DNA of 64,000 nt from Nocardioides solisilvae (GCF_003194625.1 NZ_QHKX01000001.1:1-64000), one strand, 5' to 3'. Positions 31,634-39,759 are shown, counted from the stretch's first letter. The notes: generated from the letters alone by a model not told the origin. Numbers and translations are program-made.

Positions 31634-32457
31634 GGTGGCTGCCACGGGTGCTCGGGGCCGCGCTGGCAGGCCTGCTCCTCGCCCTTCTCCTCGGGTCGGT
31701 GGGCGGCGCCGCGCACGCCGTCGACCTCTCCCTCAACCCCGAGGGCCCCGGCGGGCCGTCGGGACCGTCCGGGCCCTCGGGCGGCAGCTCGGTCACGATC
31801 GAGCTCGACGGGCTGACCGAGACGCCGAGCAACTCGGTCGTCATCATCATCGCGCTCACGCTGCTCTCGCTGCTGCCCGCGATCCTGCTGACCTGCACCA
31901 GCTTCACCAAGATCCTCGTGGTACTCGGGCTGACCCGCAACGCCCTCGGCCTGCAGCAGACCCCCAACAACCAGGTCCTGGCCGGGCTCGCGCTCTTCCT
32001 CAGCCTGTTCATCATGGGACCGGTCCTCTCCCAGATCAACGACGTCGGCCTGCAGCCCTACCTCGACGGCGACAAGACCTCGACCGCCGCCTTCACCGAC
32101 GGGATGGAGCCGCTGCGGGAGTTCATGCTCGACCAGTCGGGCGACGAGGAGCTGATCCTGCTCACCAACGTCGCCGGGCGGGACCTGCCCGAGGACCGCG
32201 ACGACGTCGGGATGACGACGCTGGTGCCGGCGTTCGTGCTCAGCGAGCTCAAGCAGGCCTTCATCATCGGCTTCATCATCTTCATCCCCTTCCTGGTGAT
32301 CGACATCGTGGTCAGCGGGGCGCTGATGGCGCTCGGCATGATGATGATGCCGCCGGTCATGGTGTCGCTCCCGTTCAAGCTGCTGCTCTTCGTCCTCGTG
32401 GACGGATGGGGGCTGGTGGTCACCTCCCTGGTCTCGAGCTACGGAGGGCCGGGATGA
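31630..32457 (+). CDS. fliP: FliP export gate protein
   Basis: Core of the type III export channel with FliQ and FliR. The 275 residues start with a signal-peptide-like helix (about 5-28), then a collagen-like PEGPGGPSGPSGPSGG tract, and the family core: LTLLSLLPAILLTCTSFTKILVVLGLTRNALGLQQTPNNQVLAGLALFLSLFIM and a C-terminal helix pair (FVLSELKQAFIIGFIIFIPFLVIDIVVS; MMMMPPVMVSLPFKLLLFVLVDGWGL). GTG 31630 overlaps the fliO stop as GTGA; ATGA overlap with fliQ. Confidence 0.97.
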   Translation: MRWLPRVLGAALAGLLLALLLGSVGGAAHAVDLSLNPEGPGGPSGPSGPSGGSSVTIELDGLTETPSNSVVIIIALTLLSLLPAILLTCTSFTKILVVLGLTRNALGLQQTPNNQVLAGLALFLSLFIMGPVLSQINDVGLQPYLDGDKTSTAAFTDGMEPLREFMLDQSGDEELILLTNVAGRDLPEDRDDVGMTTLVPAFVLSELKQAFIIGFIIFIPFLVIDIVVSGALMALGMMMMPPVMVSLPFKLLLFVLVDGWGLVVTSLVSSYGGPG

Positions 32458-32723
32458 CCGACACCGTCGTCATCGAGATCGCGCTGCGCACCATGGTGGT
32501 GGCGCTCAAGCTCTCCGCGCCGATCCTCGTCACCTCGCTGGTGATCGGCTTCGCGATCTCCCTCTTCCAGTCGATGACCCAGATCCAGGAGTTCACCCTC
32601 GCGTTCGTCCCCAAGCTGGTCGGCGTGGGCGTGGCCCTGCTGGTCAGCGGCAACTGGATGCTGCACACCCTGGTGACCTTCACCCTGGACCTCTTCGAGG
32701 CGCTGCCCTCGATGCTCGGCTAG
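32454..32723 (+). CDS. fliQ: FliQ export gate protein
   Basis: Small gate subunit with two membrane helices. The 89 residues (MTDTVVIEIALRTMVVALKLSAPIL, IGFAISLFQSMTQIQEFTLAFVPKL, NWMLHTLVTFTLDLFEALP) match FliQ throughout and have the usual length. Four-nt overlap with fliP; 10 nt to fliR. Confidence 0.97.
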   Translation: MTDTVVIEIALRTMVVALKLSAPILVTSLVIGFAISLFQSMTQIQEFTLAFVPKLVGVGVALLVSGNWMLHTLVTFTLDLFEALPSMLG

Positions 32724-32733
32724 GGGCCGTGCC

Positions 32734-33498
32734 GTGGTCCTCTCCCTCGCCGGGCCCGAGCTGCTCGCCTACCTGATGGCCTCGCTGAGGATCGGGGCCT
32801 GGCTGGCGGTGGTCCCGCCGTTCTCGTCCCGCTCGGTGCCGACCATGGCCAAGGTGGTGCTGGCGCTGGGGCTGGCGTTCACCGTCGCCCCCTCGCTGCG
32901 CGGCCAGGTGGCCACGGGCACGTGGGACCTCGTGGTCGTCGCGGTCACCCAGGTGCTCGTGGGCGTGGGGATGGGCTTCGTGACCTTCCTGCTCTTCCAG
33001 GCGATCTCGGCGGCCGGGGCCTTGGTCGACATCTTCGGCGGCTTCGCGCTGGCCGCCGCCTTCGACCCGCTGGCGATGAACATGAACACCGTCTTCGGCA
33101 AGTTCCACCAGATGCTGGCCACGATGCTGCTCTTCGCCACGGGCGGTCACCTGCTGGTGATCGGCGGGCTGCTCAGCACCTTCGAGCTGCTGCCCCTCGG
33201 CGAGGTGCCGGACACCGCGGGCGCGCCCGGCGTCCTCACGACGGCGTTCGGGATGTTCTTCGTCACCGCGGTGCAGATCGCGCTGCCGATGATCGCCGTG
33301 CTCTTCGTCGCCGACCTGGCGCTCGCCCTGCTCACCAAGGTGGCGCCCCAGCTCAACGCGATCAACGTGATGTTCCCGGCCAAGATCGGGCTCACCCTGC
33401 TGCTGCTCGGCCTCTCCTTCCCGGTGTTGCCCGAGGCGATGGAGCGGCTGGTCACCCTCGCAGGTGAGGCCATGGCCGCGATCGCGGGCGGGGGGTGA
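32734..33498 (+). CDS. fliR: FliR export gate protein
   Basis: Single-copy gate subunit fitting the FliP5FliQ4FliR1 complex. The 254 residues have about six hydrophobic segments; RIGAWLAVVPPFSSRSVPTMAKVVLALGLAF, FVTFLLFQAISAAGALVDIFGGFALAAAFDPLAM and TKVAPQLNAINVMFPAKIGLTLLLLGLSFPVL are family regions. GTG start. Seven nt to flhB. Confidence 0.96.
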   Translation: MVLSLAGPELLAYLMASLRIGAWLAVVPPFSSRSVPTMAKVVLALGLAFTVAPSLRGQVATGTWDLVVVAVTQVLVGVGMGFVTFLLFQAISAAGALVDIFGGFALAAAFDPLAMNMNTVFGKFHQMLATMLLFATGGHLLVIGGLLSTFELLPLGEVPDTAGAPGVLTTAFGMFFVTAVQIALPMIAVLFVADLALALLTKVAPQLNAINVMFPAKIGLTLLLLGLSFPVLPEAMERLVTLAGEAMAAIAGGG

Positions 33499-33505
33499 GG
33501 GGCCG

Positions 33506-34648
33506 GTGAGCGAGGAGAAGACAGAGAAGCCCACCCCGAAGAAGAAGAAGGAGAACCGCAAGGAGGGGCAGGTCCCGCGCACCCAGGAGCTGGGCGGCTG
33601 GGCGTCGATGCTGGCGGTGGGGATGGCCCTCCCGATGCTGCTGGGGCGCGAGCTCTCGGCGCTGCGCGACCTCATGACCGCCTCGCTGACGGCGGTCGAG
33701 GCCGCCGACCCCGCCCTGGCGATGGAGCTGCTCAGCCGGGGGCTGTGGCACGTCGCCCTGGCCCTGCTCCTGCTGGCCTCCGGCGTGATGGTGATCGGCG
33801 TCGCCGGGGCCCTCGCCCAGGGCGGCTTCTACCTCGCCACCAAGGCGGTCAAGCCCAACTTCAAGAAGCTCAACCTCATCCAGGGCGCCAAGCGGGTCTT
33901 CGGCCCCCAGGCCTTCTGGGAGGCCGCCAAGATGATCCTCAAGAGCTCGGCCGTCGGCCTGCTGGCCTACCTCGTCGTGAAGTCGATGATGCCGCTGCTC
34001 GGCGGGCTGATGCCGATCCCGCAGGTGCTCGACGTGATCGCCGAGGAGTCGCTCGGCCTGATCCGCAACGTCGCGCTCGCCGGCCTGGTGATGGCCGCCG
34101 CCGACTACGCCTTCCAGCGGCGCAAGATCGGCAAGCAGACCCGGATGACCAAGCAGGAGGTCAAGCAGGAGCACAAGAACTCCGAGGGCGACCCGCTGGT
34201 CAAGAGCGCCATCCGCTCCCGCCAGCTCGCCGCCGCCCGCAACCGGATGATGGCCGACGTGCCCACCGCCGACGTCGTCCTGGTCAACCCCACCCACGTC
34301 GCGGTGGCGCTGCGCTACGAGCCCGAGCGGGGCGCCCCCGTCGTGGTGGCCCGCGGCGCCGGGGCCGTCGCCGCCCGGATCCGCGAGGAGGCCACCGGCC
34401 ACCGGGTGCCGCTCGTGCGCGACGTCCCGCTGGCCCGCGCCCTGCACTCCTCGACCCGGGTCGGGCAGGAGATCCCGCCGGAGCTCTTCGCGGCCGTCGC
34501 GCAGGTGCTGGCCTTCGTGATCAGCCGTCGCACCCGGGGCCACCGGGGCGGCGAGCACCGCAGCCCGCGCACCGAGGCCGAGCTGCCGAAGGTGCTGCCG
34601 GCAGGACGTCGCAGAAAGTCCTCAGAAGTCGTGGCCGAGGGCCGATAG
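33506..34648 (+). CDS. flhB: FlhB export switch protein
   Basis: Controls the change from rod/hook to filament export. The 380 residues start VSEEKTEKPTPKKKKENRKEGQVPRT, the FlhB N terminus, followed by four membrane segments and a cytosolic domain with the autocleavage site NPTH (residues 261-264) in VVLVNPTHVAVALRYE. GTG 33506 gives the standard N terminus. It ends the fliM-flhB unit; the next promoter overlaps its last codons. Confidence 0.97.
   Translation: MSEEKTEKPTPKKKKENRKEGQVPRTQELGGWASMLAVGMALPMLLGRELSALRDLMTASLTAVEAADPALAMELLSRGLWHVALALLLLASGVMVIGVAGALAQGGFYLATKAVKPNFKKLNLIQGAKRVFGPQAFWEAAKMILKSSAVGLLAYLVVKSMMPLLGGLMPIPQVLDVIAEESLGLIRNVALAGLVMAAADYAFQRRKIGKQTRMTKQEVKQEHKNSEGDPLVKSAIRSRQLAAARNRMMADVPTADVVLVNPTHVAVALRYEPERGAPVVVARGAGAVAARIREEATGHRVPLVRDVPLARALHSSTRVGQEIPPELFAAVAQVLAFVISRRTRGHRGGEHRSPRTEAELPKVLPAGRRRKSSEVVAEGR
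34620..34646 (+). promoter_or_regulatory. Sigma-28-like promoter of flhA, inside the 3' end of flhB
   Basis: CCTCAG (34620-34625), 15 nt, GCCGAT (34641-34646). The -10 overlaps the flhB stop region, so the signal is partly coding, yet matches the intergenic sites exactly in sequence and spacing. Leader of about 70 nt before flhA. Confidence 0.7.
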
Positions 34649-34727
34649 GTCCTCCGAGGCACCAGGACGGTGCCCGTCGCGCCACGGAGGGCGCACCGGA
34701 TGAGGTGACCCTTCGAGAGGATCCTGC

Positions 34728-36782
34728 GTGAAGCGCTTGACGCAGCTGGGCGTGCCGGTCGGCATCGTGCTGATCGTCGTGATGCTGGTGGTGCCGCTGC
34801 CCGCCGTCGTGCTCGACCTGCTCATCGCCCTCAACATCACCGGTGCGCTGCTCATCCTCATGGTGGCGATGTTCGTCCAGAAGCCGCTCGACTTCGCCGC
34901 GTTCCCGGCGGTCCTGCTGGTGATGACGCTCTTCCGGCTGGCGCTCAACGTGAGCGCCACCCGCCTCGTGCTGCTGGACGGGTACGCCGGCAAGGTGATC
35001 GACACGTTCGGCCACTTCGTCGTCGGCGGGTCGCTCGTGGTCGGCATCATCGTCTTCGCGATCCTCCTGGTGATCCAGTTCGTCGTCATCACGAACGGTG
35101 CCGGCCGGGTCGCCGAGGTCGGCGCCCGCTTCACCCTCGACGCGATGCCCGGCAAGCAGATGGCCATCGACGCCGACCTCAACTCGGGGCTGATCACCGA
35201 GGACCAGGCCCGACGGCGGCGCGCCGAGGTGCACGCCGAGGCCGACTTCTACGGTGCGATGGACGGCGCCTCCAAGTTCGTCAAGGGCGACGCGATCGCC
35301 GCCATCGTCATCACGCTGGTCAACCTGATCGGCGGCTTCGCGATCGGCGTGGCCCAGATGGGGATGCCCTTCGGCGAGGCGATCCAGACCTACAGCCTGC
35401 TCTCCATCGGCGACGGCCTCGTCTCCCAGATCCCCGCGCTCCTGCTCTCGGTCGCGACCGGCCTCGTGGTCACCCGGCACGCCGGCGACGACGACATGGG
35501 CAGCGACATCGTGCGGCAGATCACCGCCAACCAGATGCCGCTGCGGATCGCCGGCTTCGCGGCGTTCTCCCTCTGCCTGATCCCCGGCCTGCCCAAGCTG
35601 CCGTTCCTGGTCGCCGGCGGGGTGATGCTGCTGGCCTCGACCCGGGTCCCGGAGAAGGCGGACCCCGAGGAGGCCGCCCAGCTGGCCGCCGTCGAGGCCG
35701 CCCCCAACCCCGACTCCCCCGAGCTGCTGGCCGCCGAGATCCAGGTCGACCCGCTCGGCCTCGAGCTCGCCCCCGACATCATCGACCTGGTCGACCCCAG
35801 CGTCGGCGGCGACCTGCTCGACCGGGTCAAGGCGCTGCGCCGCAAGGTCGCCGGCGACATCGGCATCGTCGTGCCGCCGGTCCGCACCCGCGACAACATC
35901 GACCTGCCGTCGCGCACCTACGCCATCACGCTCTTCGGGATCGAGGTGGCCCGCGGCGAGGCCCCCTCGGGCCACGTCATGGCGATCGGCGACTACCTCG
36001 GCAACCTGCCCGGCCAGGTCGGCGTCGAGCCCGTCTTCGGGCTGGAGGCCAAGTGGATCCCCACCGAGCTGCGCAACCAGGCGGAGCTCACCGGCGCGAC
36101 CGTCGTCGACCGGGCGTCGGTGATCACCACCCACCTGGCCGAGGTCGTCACCCAGCACGCGGCCCGCCTGCTCGGCCGCGAGGACGTGCGGCTGCTCACC
36201 GACGTGGTGAAGCGCAACCACCCCGTCGTGATCGAGGAGCTCACCCCCACCCAGCTCAGCCTCGGCGAGGTGCAGCGGGTGCTCCAGTCGCTGCTCGACG
36301 AGAAGATCTCCGTCCGCGACCTGGTCCGGATCTTCGAGGCGCTCTCGCTGCGGGCGGCGGCGTCGAAGGACCACGACGGGCTCGTCGAGGCGGCCCGCCA
36401 GGCGCTCGGCCCCGCCGTCGTGGCGCCGTACCTGCAGAACGGCGACGTCCACGTGATCAGCCTGGAGCCCCAGCTGGAGCACCGGATGCTCGAGTCGATG
36501 CGCGCCACCGACCACGGCGCCGTCCTCGCGCTCGACCCCGACGTCGGCCAGGCCGTGCTGATCCAGCTCACCGGGCTGACCCAGGAGTCCGAGAACCGCG
36601 GCGAGAGCCCCGTGCTGGTCTGCGCGCCCCAGATCCGCGCGGCGCTGCGCCGCCTGGTCCGGCCCACGCTGGACCGGCTGCCGGTCCTTTCCTACTCCGA
36701 GCTCGGCGGGAGCGGGCAGGTCCGGTCCGTCGGCGTCGTCACCGGTGACCGCGCCCTCACCCGCACGGGGGCGACCGGATGA
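34728..36782 (+). CDS. flhA: FlhA export gate protein
   Basis: Largest gate subunit; forms the nonameric cytosolic ring. The 684 residues have eight membrane segments in the first half (e.g. VPVGIVLIVVMLVVPLPAVVLDLLIALNITGALLILMVAMF, VLLVMTLFRLALNVSATRLVL), the FHIPEP-type motif region GAGRVAEVGARFTLDAMPGKQMAIDADLNSGLI, and a C-terminal ring domain (KWIPTELRNQAELTGATVVDRASVITTHL). GTG 34728 starts the gene behind GAGAGGATCC. It overlaps the next ORF as ATGA. Confidence 0.98.
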   Translation: MKRLTQLGVPVGIVLIVVMLVVPLPAVVLDLLIALNITGALLILMVAMFVQKPLDFAAFPAVLLVMTLFRLALNVSATRLVLLDGYAGKVIDTFGHFVVGGSLVVGIIVFAILLVIQFVVITNGAGRVAEVGARFTLDAMPGKQMAIDADLNSGLITEDQARRRRAEVHAEADFYGAMDGASKFVKGDAIAAIVITLVNLIGGFAIGVAQMGMPFGEAIQTYSLLSIGDGLVSQIPALLLSVATGLVVTRHAGDDDMGSDIVRQITANQMPLRIAGFAAFSLCLIPGLPKLPFLVAGGVMLLASTRVPEKADPEEAAQLAAVEAAPNPDSPELLAAEIQVDPLGLELAPDIIDLVDPSVGGDLLDRVKALRRKVAGDIGIVVPPVRTRDNIDLPSRTYAITLFGIEVARGEAPSGHVMAIGDYLGNLPGQVGVEPVFGLEAKWIPTELRNQAELTGATVVDRASVITTHLAEVVTQHAARLLGREDVRLLTDVVKRNHPVVIEELTPTQLSLGEVQRVLQSLLDEKISVRDLVRIFEALSLRAAASKDHDGLVEAARQALGPAVVAPYLQNGDVHVISLEPQLEHRMLESMRATDHGAVLALDPDVGQAVLIQLTGLTQESENRGESPVLVCAPQIRAALRRLVRPTLDRLPVLSYSELGGSGQVRSVGVVTGDRALTRTGATG

Positions 36783-37051
36783 GCATGGGTCCCCTGCACG
36801 GAGCTGTGCTGGGAGCGGCCGCGGTCGTCTCCTCCCCCGCCCTGTGGCTCAGCCTGGTCGAGGGGACGCTGCCGCTCGCCGACGCGCTCACCCGCTACCT
36901 GGTCTGCGTGGGGATCTGCTGGGCGCTGCTCAACGCCGTGGCAGCGCTCGTCATGGCGGGGCCGGTCCCGGCGACCGACCCGGGTGGCGCGGTCGACCCG
37001 AGCGACCCGGCCGTGGCCGCCGAGGCGGGGCGGGCGCACGACGTCGACTGA
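36779..37051 (+). CDS. Small two-helix membrane protein after flhA
   Basis: Unrecognised 90-residue protein translated from an ATG overlapping the flhA stop. It has two hydrophobic segments (GAVLGAAAVVSSPALWLSLVEG and YLVCVGICWALLNAVAALVMAG) and a short Asp/Ala/Pro-rich tail. Coupling to flhA implies a role with the export gate or motor, but nothing else supports it. It ends 6 nt before the convergent kinase gene. Confidence 0.7.
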   Translation: MSMGPLHGAVLGAAAVVSSPALWLSLVEGTLPLADALTRYLVCVGICWALLNAVAALVMAGPVPATDPGGAVDPSDPAVAAEAGRAHDVD

Positions 37052-37057
37052 CGGCGC

Positions 37058-38632
37058 CTAGCCCGAGCCCGGCAGCGGCACCCGCCACCGGGCGACGGTC
37101 CCGGTGCCTGCGCCGGGGACGTCGTCGCCGCTCGCCGGTCCCGCCTCGAAGGTGCCGCCGAGCAGCGACGCGCGCAGGCCCACGTTGTCCAGCCCGCTGC
37201 GCGGCTCGCCCGGGTCGAGGCCCCGGCCGTCGTCGGCGACGCGCACCTCCAGGCACCCGTCGCCCCGGCACAGCAGCACGTGGCAGCTGGTGGCCCCCGC
37301 GTGCCGGGCGACGTTGGAGAGCAGCTCGCGCAGCGTGGCCAGCAGGTGCTCGACGAGGACGGCGTCGTCGAGGGAGTCCAGGTCGCCCTCGCTGCGCAGC
37401 ACGGGCGTGAACCCCAGCGTCGGGGCGTACTCGGCCAGCAGCGCGCGAGCATCCTCGCGCAGCCGCGGCGCCCGGTCGCGGTGCAGGTCGAAGATGGTGG
37501 AGCGGATGTCGCGGATCGTGAGGTCCAGGTCGCCCACGGCACCCTTGAGGCCCTTCCGCACGCGCTCGAGGTCGTCCTCCCGGAGCAGGTTGCGGATCTG
37601 CAGCCCCGAGGCGAAGATCCGCTGGATCACGACGTCGTGCAGGTCCCGCGCGATGCGCTCCCGCTCGCTGACCACCGCCAGCCGCTCCCGGTCCTGCACG
37701 GAACGCGCCCGGTCGAGCGCCACGCCCGCCTGCTCGGCGAAGGTGGCCACCACCTCGTGCTCCTCGGGGGTCACCGGTGCGGTCCGACCCGTCCACCAGA
37801 CGCCCAGCAGGTGACGCTGCTCGACGCGCCAGTCCACCGGCTGCACCGCGATCACGTCGCGCCCGAAGACCAGGACCTGCGCCCGGCCGGTCGCCAGGAC
37901 CTCGTCGAGCGCCGGACGGGCGGCCGCGAAGAGGGTGCGGCTGCGGGTCAGGTAGCCGCGCCGCACCTCGAGCGCCCGGACCTCGTGCATGCCGCCCGGG
38001 TCGGGGACCAGGACGCCCGCCCCCGTGGCCCCGAGCGCGTGGCGCACCGACCGGGTGACGAGGCCCAGCACCTCGTCGAGGGAGACCGGGTCCGGGGACC
38101 CGATCGCGTGGGCGACGCCGCTCGTCGCCTCCAGCACGACGCGGCGCCGCTCGCTCTGGGCGTGCATCCGGGCGTTGCGCAGGGCGGTCTCGGCGGTCCG
38201 CGCGACGGCCTCGACCTGGGAGGCGTCGAAGGGCCCGAACGCCGCCCCCGCGGGCTCGGAGACGGTGACCCGGGCGACCGGGGTGCCGCCCACGACCAGC
38301 TCCTGGCGCAGGACCGGGGCCTCCGGCCCGGGCGGCGCGACCGGGTGCCGGCTGCGGCCCCGCTCGGTGACGACGCCCTCCACCTCCCCGTCGTGGCCCA
38401 GCAGCTCGACCACCGCGCGGCCGGCGCCGGTGACCGTGCGGGCCCCCGCGGCGGTACGGCGCAGCACGCGCTCCTCGTCCAGGTCGGAGCCGAGCCGGAT
38501 GATCGTCCACAGCAGCTGGGTCAGGTCCTCGAACATCTGCGGGGGCAGCTCCTCGACGGTGCGCGGCAGCCGGTCGGGCCGCGCCGCCGACGGCAGCGGC
38601 CCGTCCTCCGCCGGCCGTCCCCCCTGCTCCAC
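37058..38632 (-). CDS. GAF-GAF sensor histidine kinase (NarL-system type), orphan
   Basis: Cytosolic two-component kinase of 524 residues, with no membrane helix. Two GAF-like domains (about 50-155 and 175-310) precede a HisKA_3 phosphoacceptor segment (ERERIARDLHDVVIQRIF, His332) and an HATPase domain (LRELLSNVARHAGATS; VADDGRGLDPGEPRSGLDNVGLRASLLGG). The layout is that of DevS/DosS-type kinases, which sense O2 or redox through heme in GAF1; I cannot confirm a heme ligand. No response regulator is next to it. It converges on the flagellar cluster with a 6-bp gap. Confidence 0.9.
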   Translation of the reverse strand: MEQGGRPAEDGPLPSAARPDRLPRTVEELPPQMFEDLTQLLWTIIRLGSDLDEERVLRRTAAGARTVTGAGRAVVELLGHDGEVEGVVTERGRSRHPVAPPGPEAPVLRQELVVGGTPVARVTVSEPAGAAFGPFDASQVEAVARTAETALRNARMHAQSERRRVVLEATSGVAHAIGSPDPVSLDEVLGLVTRSVRHALGATGAGVLVPDPGGMHEVRALEVRRGYLTRSRTLFAAARPALDEVLATGRAQVLVFGRDVIAVQPVDWRVEQRHLLGVWWTGRTAPVTPEEHEVVATFAEQAGVALDRARSVQDRERLAVVSERERIARDLHDVVIQRIFASGLQIRNLLREDDLERVRKGLKGAVGDLDLTIRDIRSTIFDLHRDRAPRLREDARALLAEYAPTLGFTPVLRSEGDLDSLDDAVLVEHLLATLRELLSNVARHAGATSCHVLLCRGDGCLEVRVADDGRGLDPGEPRSGLDNVGLRASLLGGTFEAGPASGDDVPGAGTGTVARWRVPLPGSG

Positions 38633-38663
38633 CCGGCCAGCGTCTCACGCCGGGACGGGGCCG

Positions 38664-38706
38664 GGACGCAGGCGGACCGGGACGCAGGCGAGTCAGGACG
38701 CAGGCG
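38664..38706. repeat. Three 16-bp-period repeats
   Basis: GGACGCAGGCG is present at 38664-38674, 38680-38690 and 38696-38706, exactly 16 bp apart, with variable bases between. The last copy merges into the left arm of the adjacent hairpin. Confidence 0.85.
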
Positions 38707-38764
38707 ACCCGCAGGCTGCTCGCGTGGAGCCTGGGCCGGTCGGACGTCCGGAGCCTGCGGGTCG
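38705..38764 (-). terminator. Strong hairpin downstream of the 12-codon ORF
   Basis: CGACCCGCAGGCT (38705-38717) is the exact inverse of AGCCTGCGGGTCG (38752-38764), a 13-bp perfect stem with a 34-nt internal part that includes another palindrome (CGGACGTCCG). It lies 23 nt past the short ORF on the minus strand and before the kinase gene, so it could terminate a short transcript. Confidence 0.6.
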
Positions 38765-38786
38765 GGTGACTGCGGTGGACTAGCTG

Positions 38787-38825
38787 CTAGCTCGCAGCCA
38801 CCTCACGCATCCGGAAAGACTTCAT
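38787..38825 (-). CDS. 12-residue small ORF with perfect Shine-Dalgarno
   Basis: ATG 38825 to TAG 38787 encodes MKSFRMREVAAS. AAAGGAGGTG (38844-38835) lies 9 nt upstream and is fully complementary to the 3' end of bacterial 16S rRNA, unusually strong for this window. A 13-bp hairpin follows. From memory, similar short Met-Arg-Glu-Val-Ala-Ala-Ser reading frames with such ribosome sites recur in actinomycetes, but I cannot verify this. It could be a small protein or a leader peptide. Confidence 0.6.
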   Translation of the reverse strand: MKSFRMREVAAS

Positions 38826-38893
38826 CTCTCGGACCACCTCCTTTCCCGTGTGGTTCCACGGTAGGTCGGCGAACCGCCGCGGCCAAGGGGTTT

Positions 38894-38957
38894 TTCAGGC
38901 AGAGGGGTCTTCAGGCAGAGGGGTCTTCAGGGCGAGGGGTCTTCAGGGCGAGGGGTC
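38894..38957. repeat. Four 16-bp tandem repeats at the pdxH 3' end
   Basis: Units 38894-38909 and 38910-38925 (TTCAGGCAGAGGGGTC) and 38926-38941 and 38942-38957 (TTCAGGGCGAGGGGTC) are head to tail, with a partial fifth unit at 38959-38965 that includes the pdxH stop codon. The array looks like serial duplication of the gene's last bases. Confidence 0.9.
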
Positions 38958-38959
38958 GT

Positions 38960-39640
38960 TCAGGGGGCCAGCCGGCGGCGCACCCAGGCGGCGGGGTCCG
39001 TCCCGGGGCGGAGGTACTCGATCCGGTCGTGCATCCGCCCCGGCCGCCCCTGCCAGAACTCCCAGGCCAGGGGGCGCACCCGGTAGCCGCCCCAGCGCGG
39101 GGGCACGGGCACGTCGGAGCCGGCGAACCGGGCCTCGGCGTCGGCGTAGGCCGCGGCCAGCTCGTCGGCCGACGCCACCGGGTCCGACTGCTGCGAGGCC
39201 CAGGCGCCGAGCTGGGAGCCGCGGGGCCGGGAGGCGAAGTAGGCGGCCACCTCGTCGGGCGGCAGCGACCACGCCTCGCCGGTGACCCGGACCTGCCGCT
39301 CCAGCGGGTGCCAGTCGAAGAGCAGGGCGCACCGCGGGTTGCCGGCCAGCTCCACCCCCTTGCGGGAGCCGCGGTTGGTGTAGAAGACGAAGCCGCGCTG
39401 GTCGAACCCCTTGCACAGGACCGCCCGGGCCGAGGGCTGTCCGTCGGTGCTGACCGTGGCGACCACCATCGCGTTGGGCTCGTGCAGCCCCGAGGCGATC
39501 GCCTCGGCGAGCCAGCGGCGGAAGAGCGCGACGGGGTCGTCGCCCGCGTCGTCCTCGCCCAGCCCGCGGTCGCCGTACTCCCGGCGCAGCTCGGCCAGCG
39601 ACGGGGTGGGCGGAGGACGCGGGGGCTGCGGGGGTTCCAC
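38960..39640 (-). CDS. pdxH: Pyridoxamine/pyridoxine 5'-phosphate oxidase
   Basis: FMN enzyme that makes pyridoxal phosphate. The 226 residues contain LRREYGDRGLGEDDAGDDPVALFRRWLAEAI, NAMVVATVSTDGQPSARAVLCKGFDQRGFVFYTNRGSRKG, CALLFDWHPLERQVRVTGEA, ASRPRGSQLGAWASQQS and the C-terminal IEYLRPG...WVRRRLAP, all PdxH signatures including the FMN-binding Arg/Lys residues. GTG 39640 has no Shine-Dalgarno but TAGGGT (39653-39648) lies 7 nt upstream, as in leaderless actinobacterial genes. It is divergent from the citrate synthase. Confidence 0.95.
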   Translation of the reverse strand: MEPPQPPRPPPTPSLAELRREYGDRGLGEDDAGDDPVALFRRWLAEAIASGLHEPNAMVVATVSTDGQPSARAVLCKGFDQRGFVFYTNRGSRKGVELAGNPRCALLFDWHPLERQVRVTGEAWSLPPDEVAAYFASRPRGSQLGAWASQQSDPVASADELAAAYADAEARFAGSDVPVPPRWGGYRVRPLAWEFWQGRPGRMHDRIEYLRPGTDPAAWVRRRLAP

Positions 39641-39759
39641 GCAGGCGACCCTAGACCGGCCGGGTGCGCCGCCGGAACCGGCGCGGGTGCAGAATTGGTG
39701 TCCGGTGCCACACGCAGCGCAGCGCACCCCCCATCCCCCGACGAAGGAGTCGAAGCCGC

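Larger units (their letters stand above)
38633..38959. other. Gap between kinase and pdxH: short ORF, hairpin and two tandem arrays
   Basis: This 327-bp stretch lies upstream of the kinase start and downstream of the pdxH stop (both minus strand). It contains three 16-bp-spaced copies of GGACGCAGGCG (38664-38706), a 13-bp inverted repeat (38705-38764), a 12-codon minus-strand ORF with perfect Shine-Dalgarno (38787-38825), and four 16-bp tandem units (38894-38957). Confidence 0.85.

Noticed and set aside
38705..38764. tRNA or structured small RNA gene
   Set aside because: The inverted repeat is a single long stem without cloverleaf features; kept only as a hairpin/terminator candidate.
38894..38957. 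16-bp repeats as a CRISPR array
   Set aside because: No spacers, units too short and head to tail; no cas genes.
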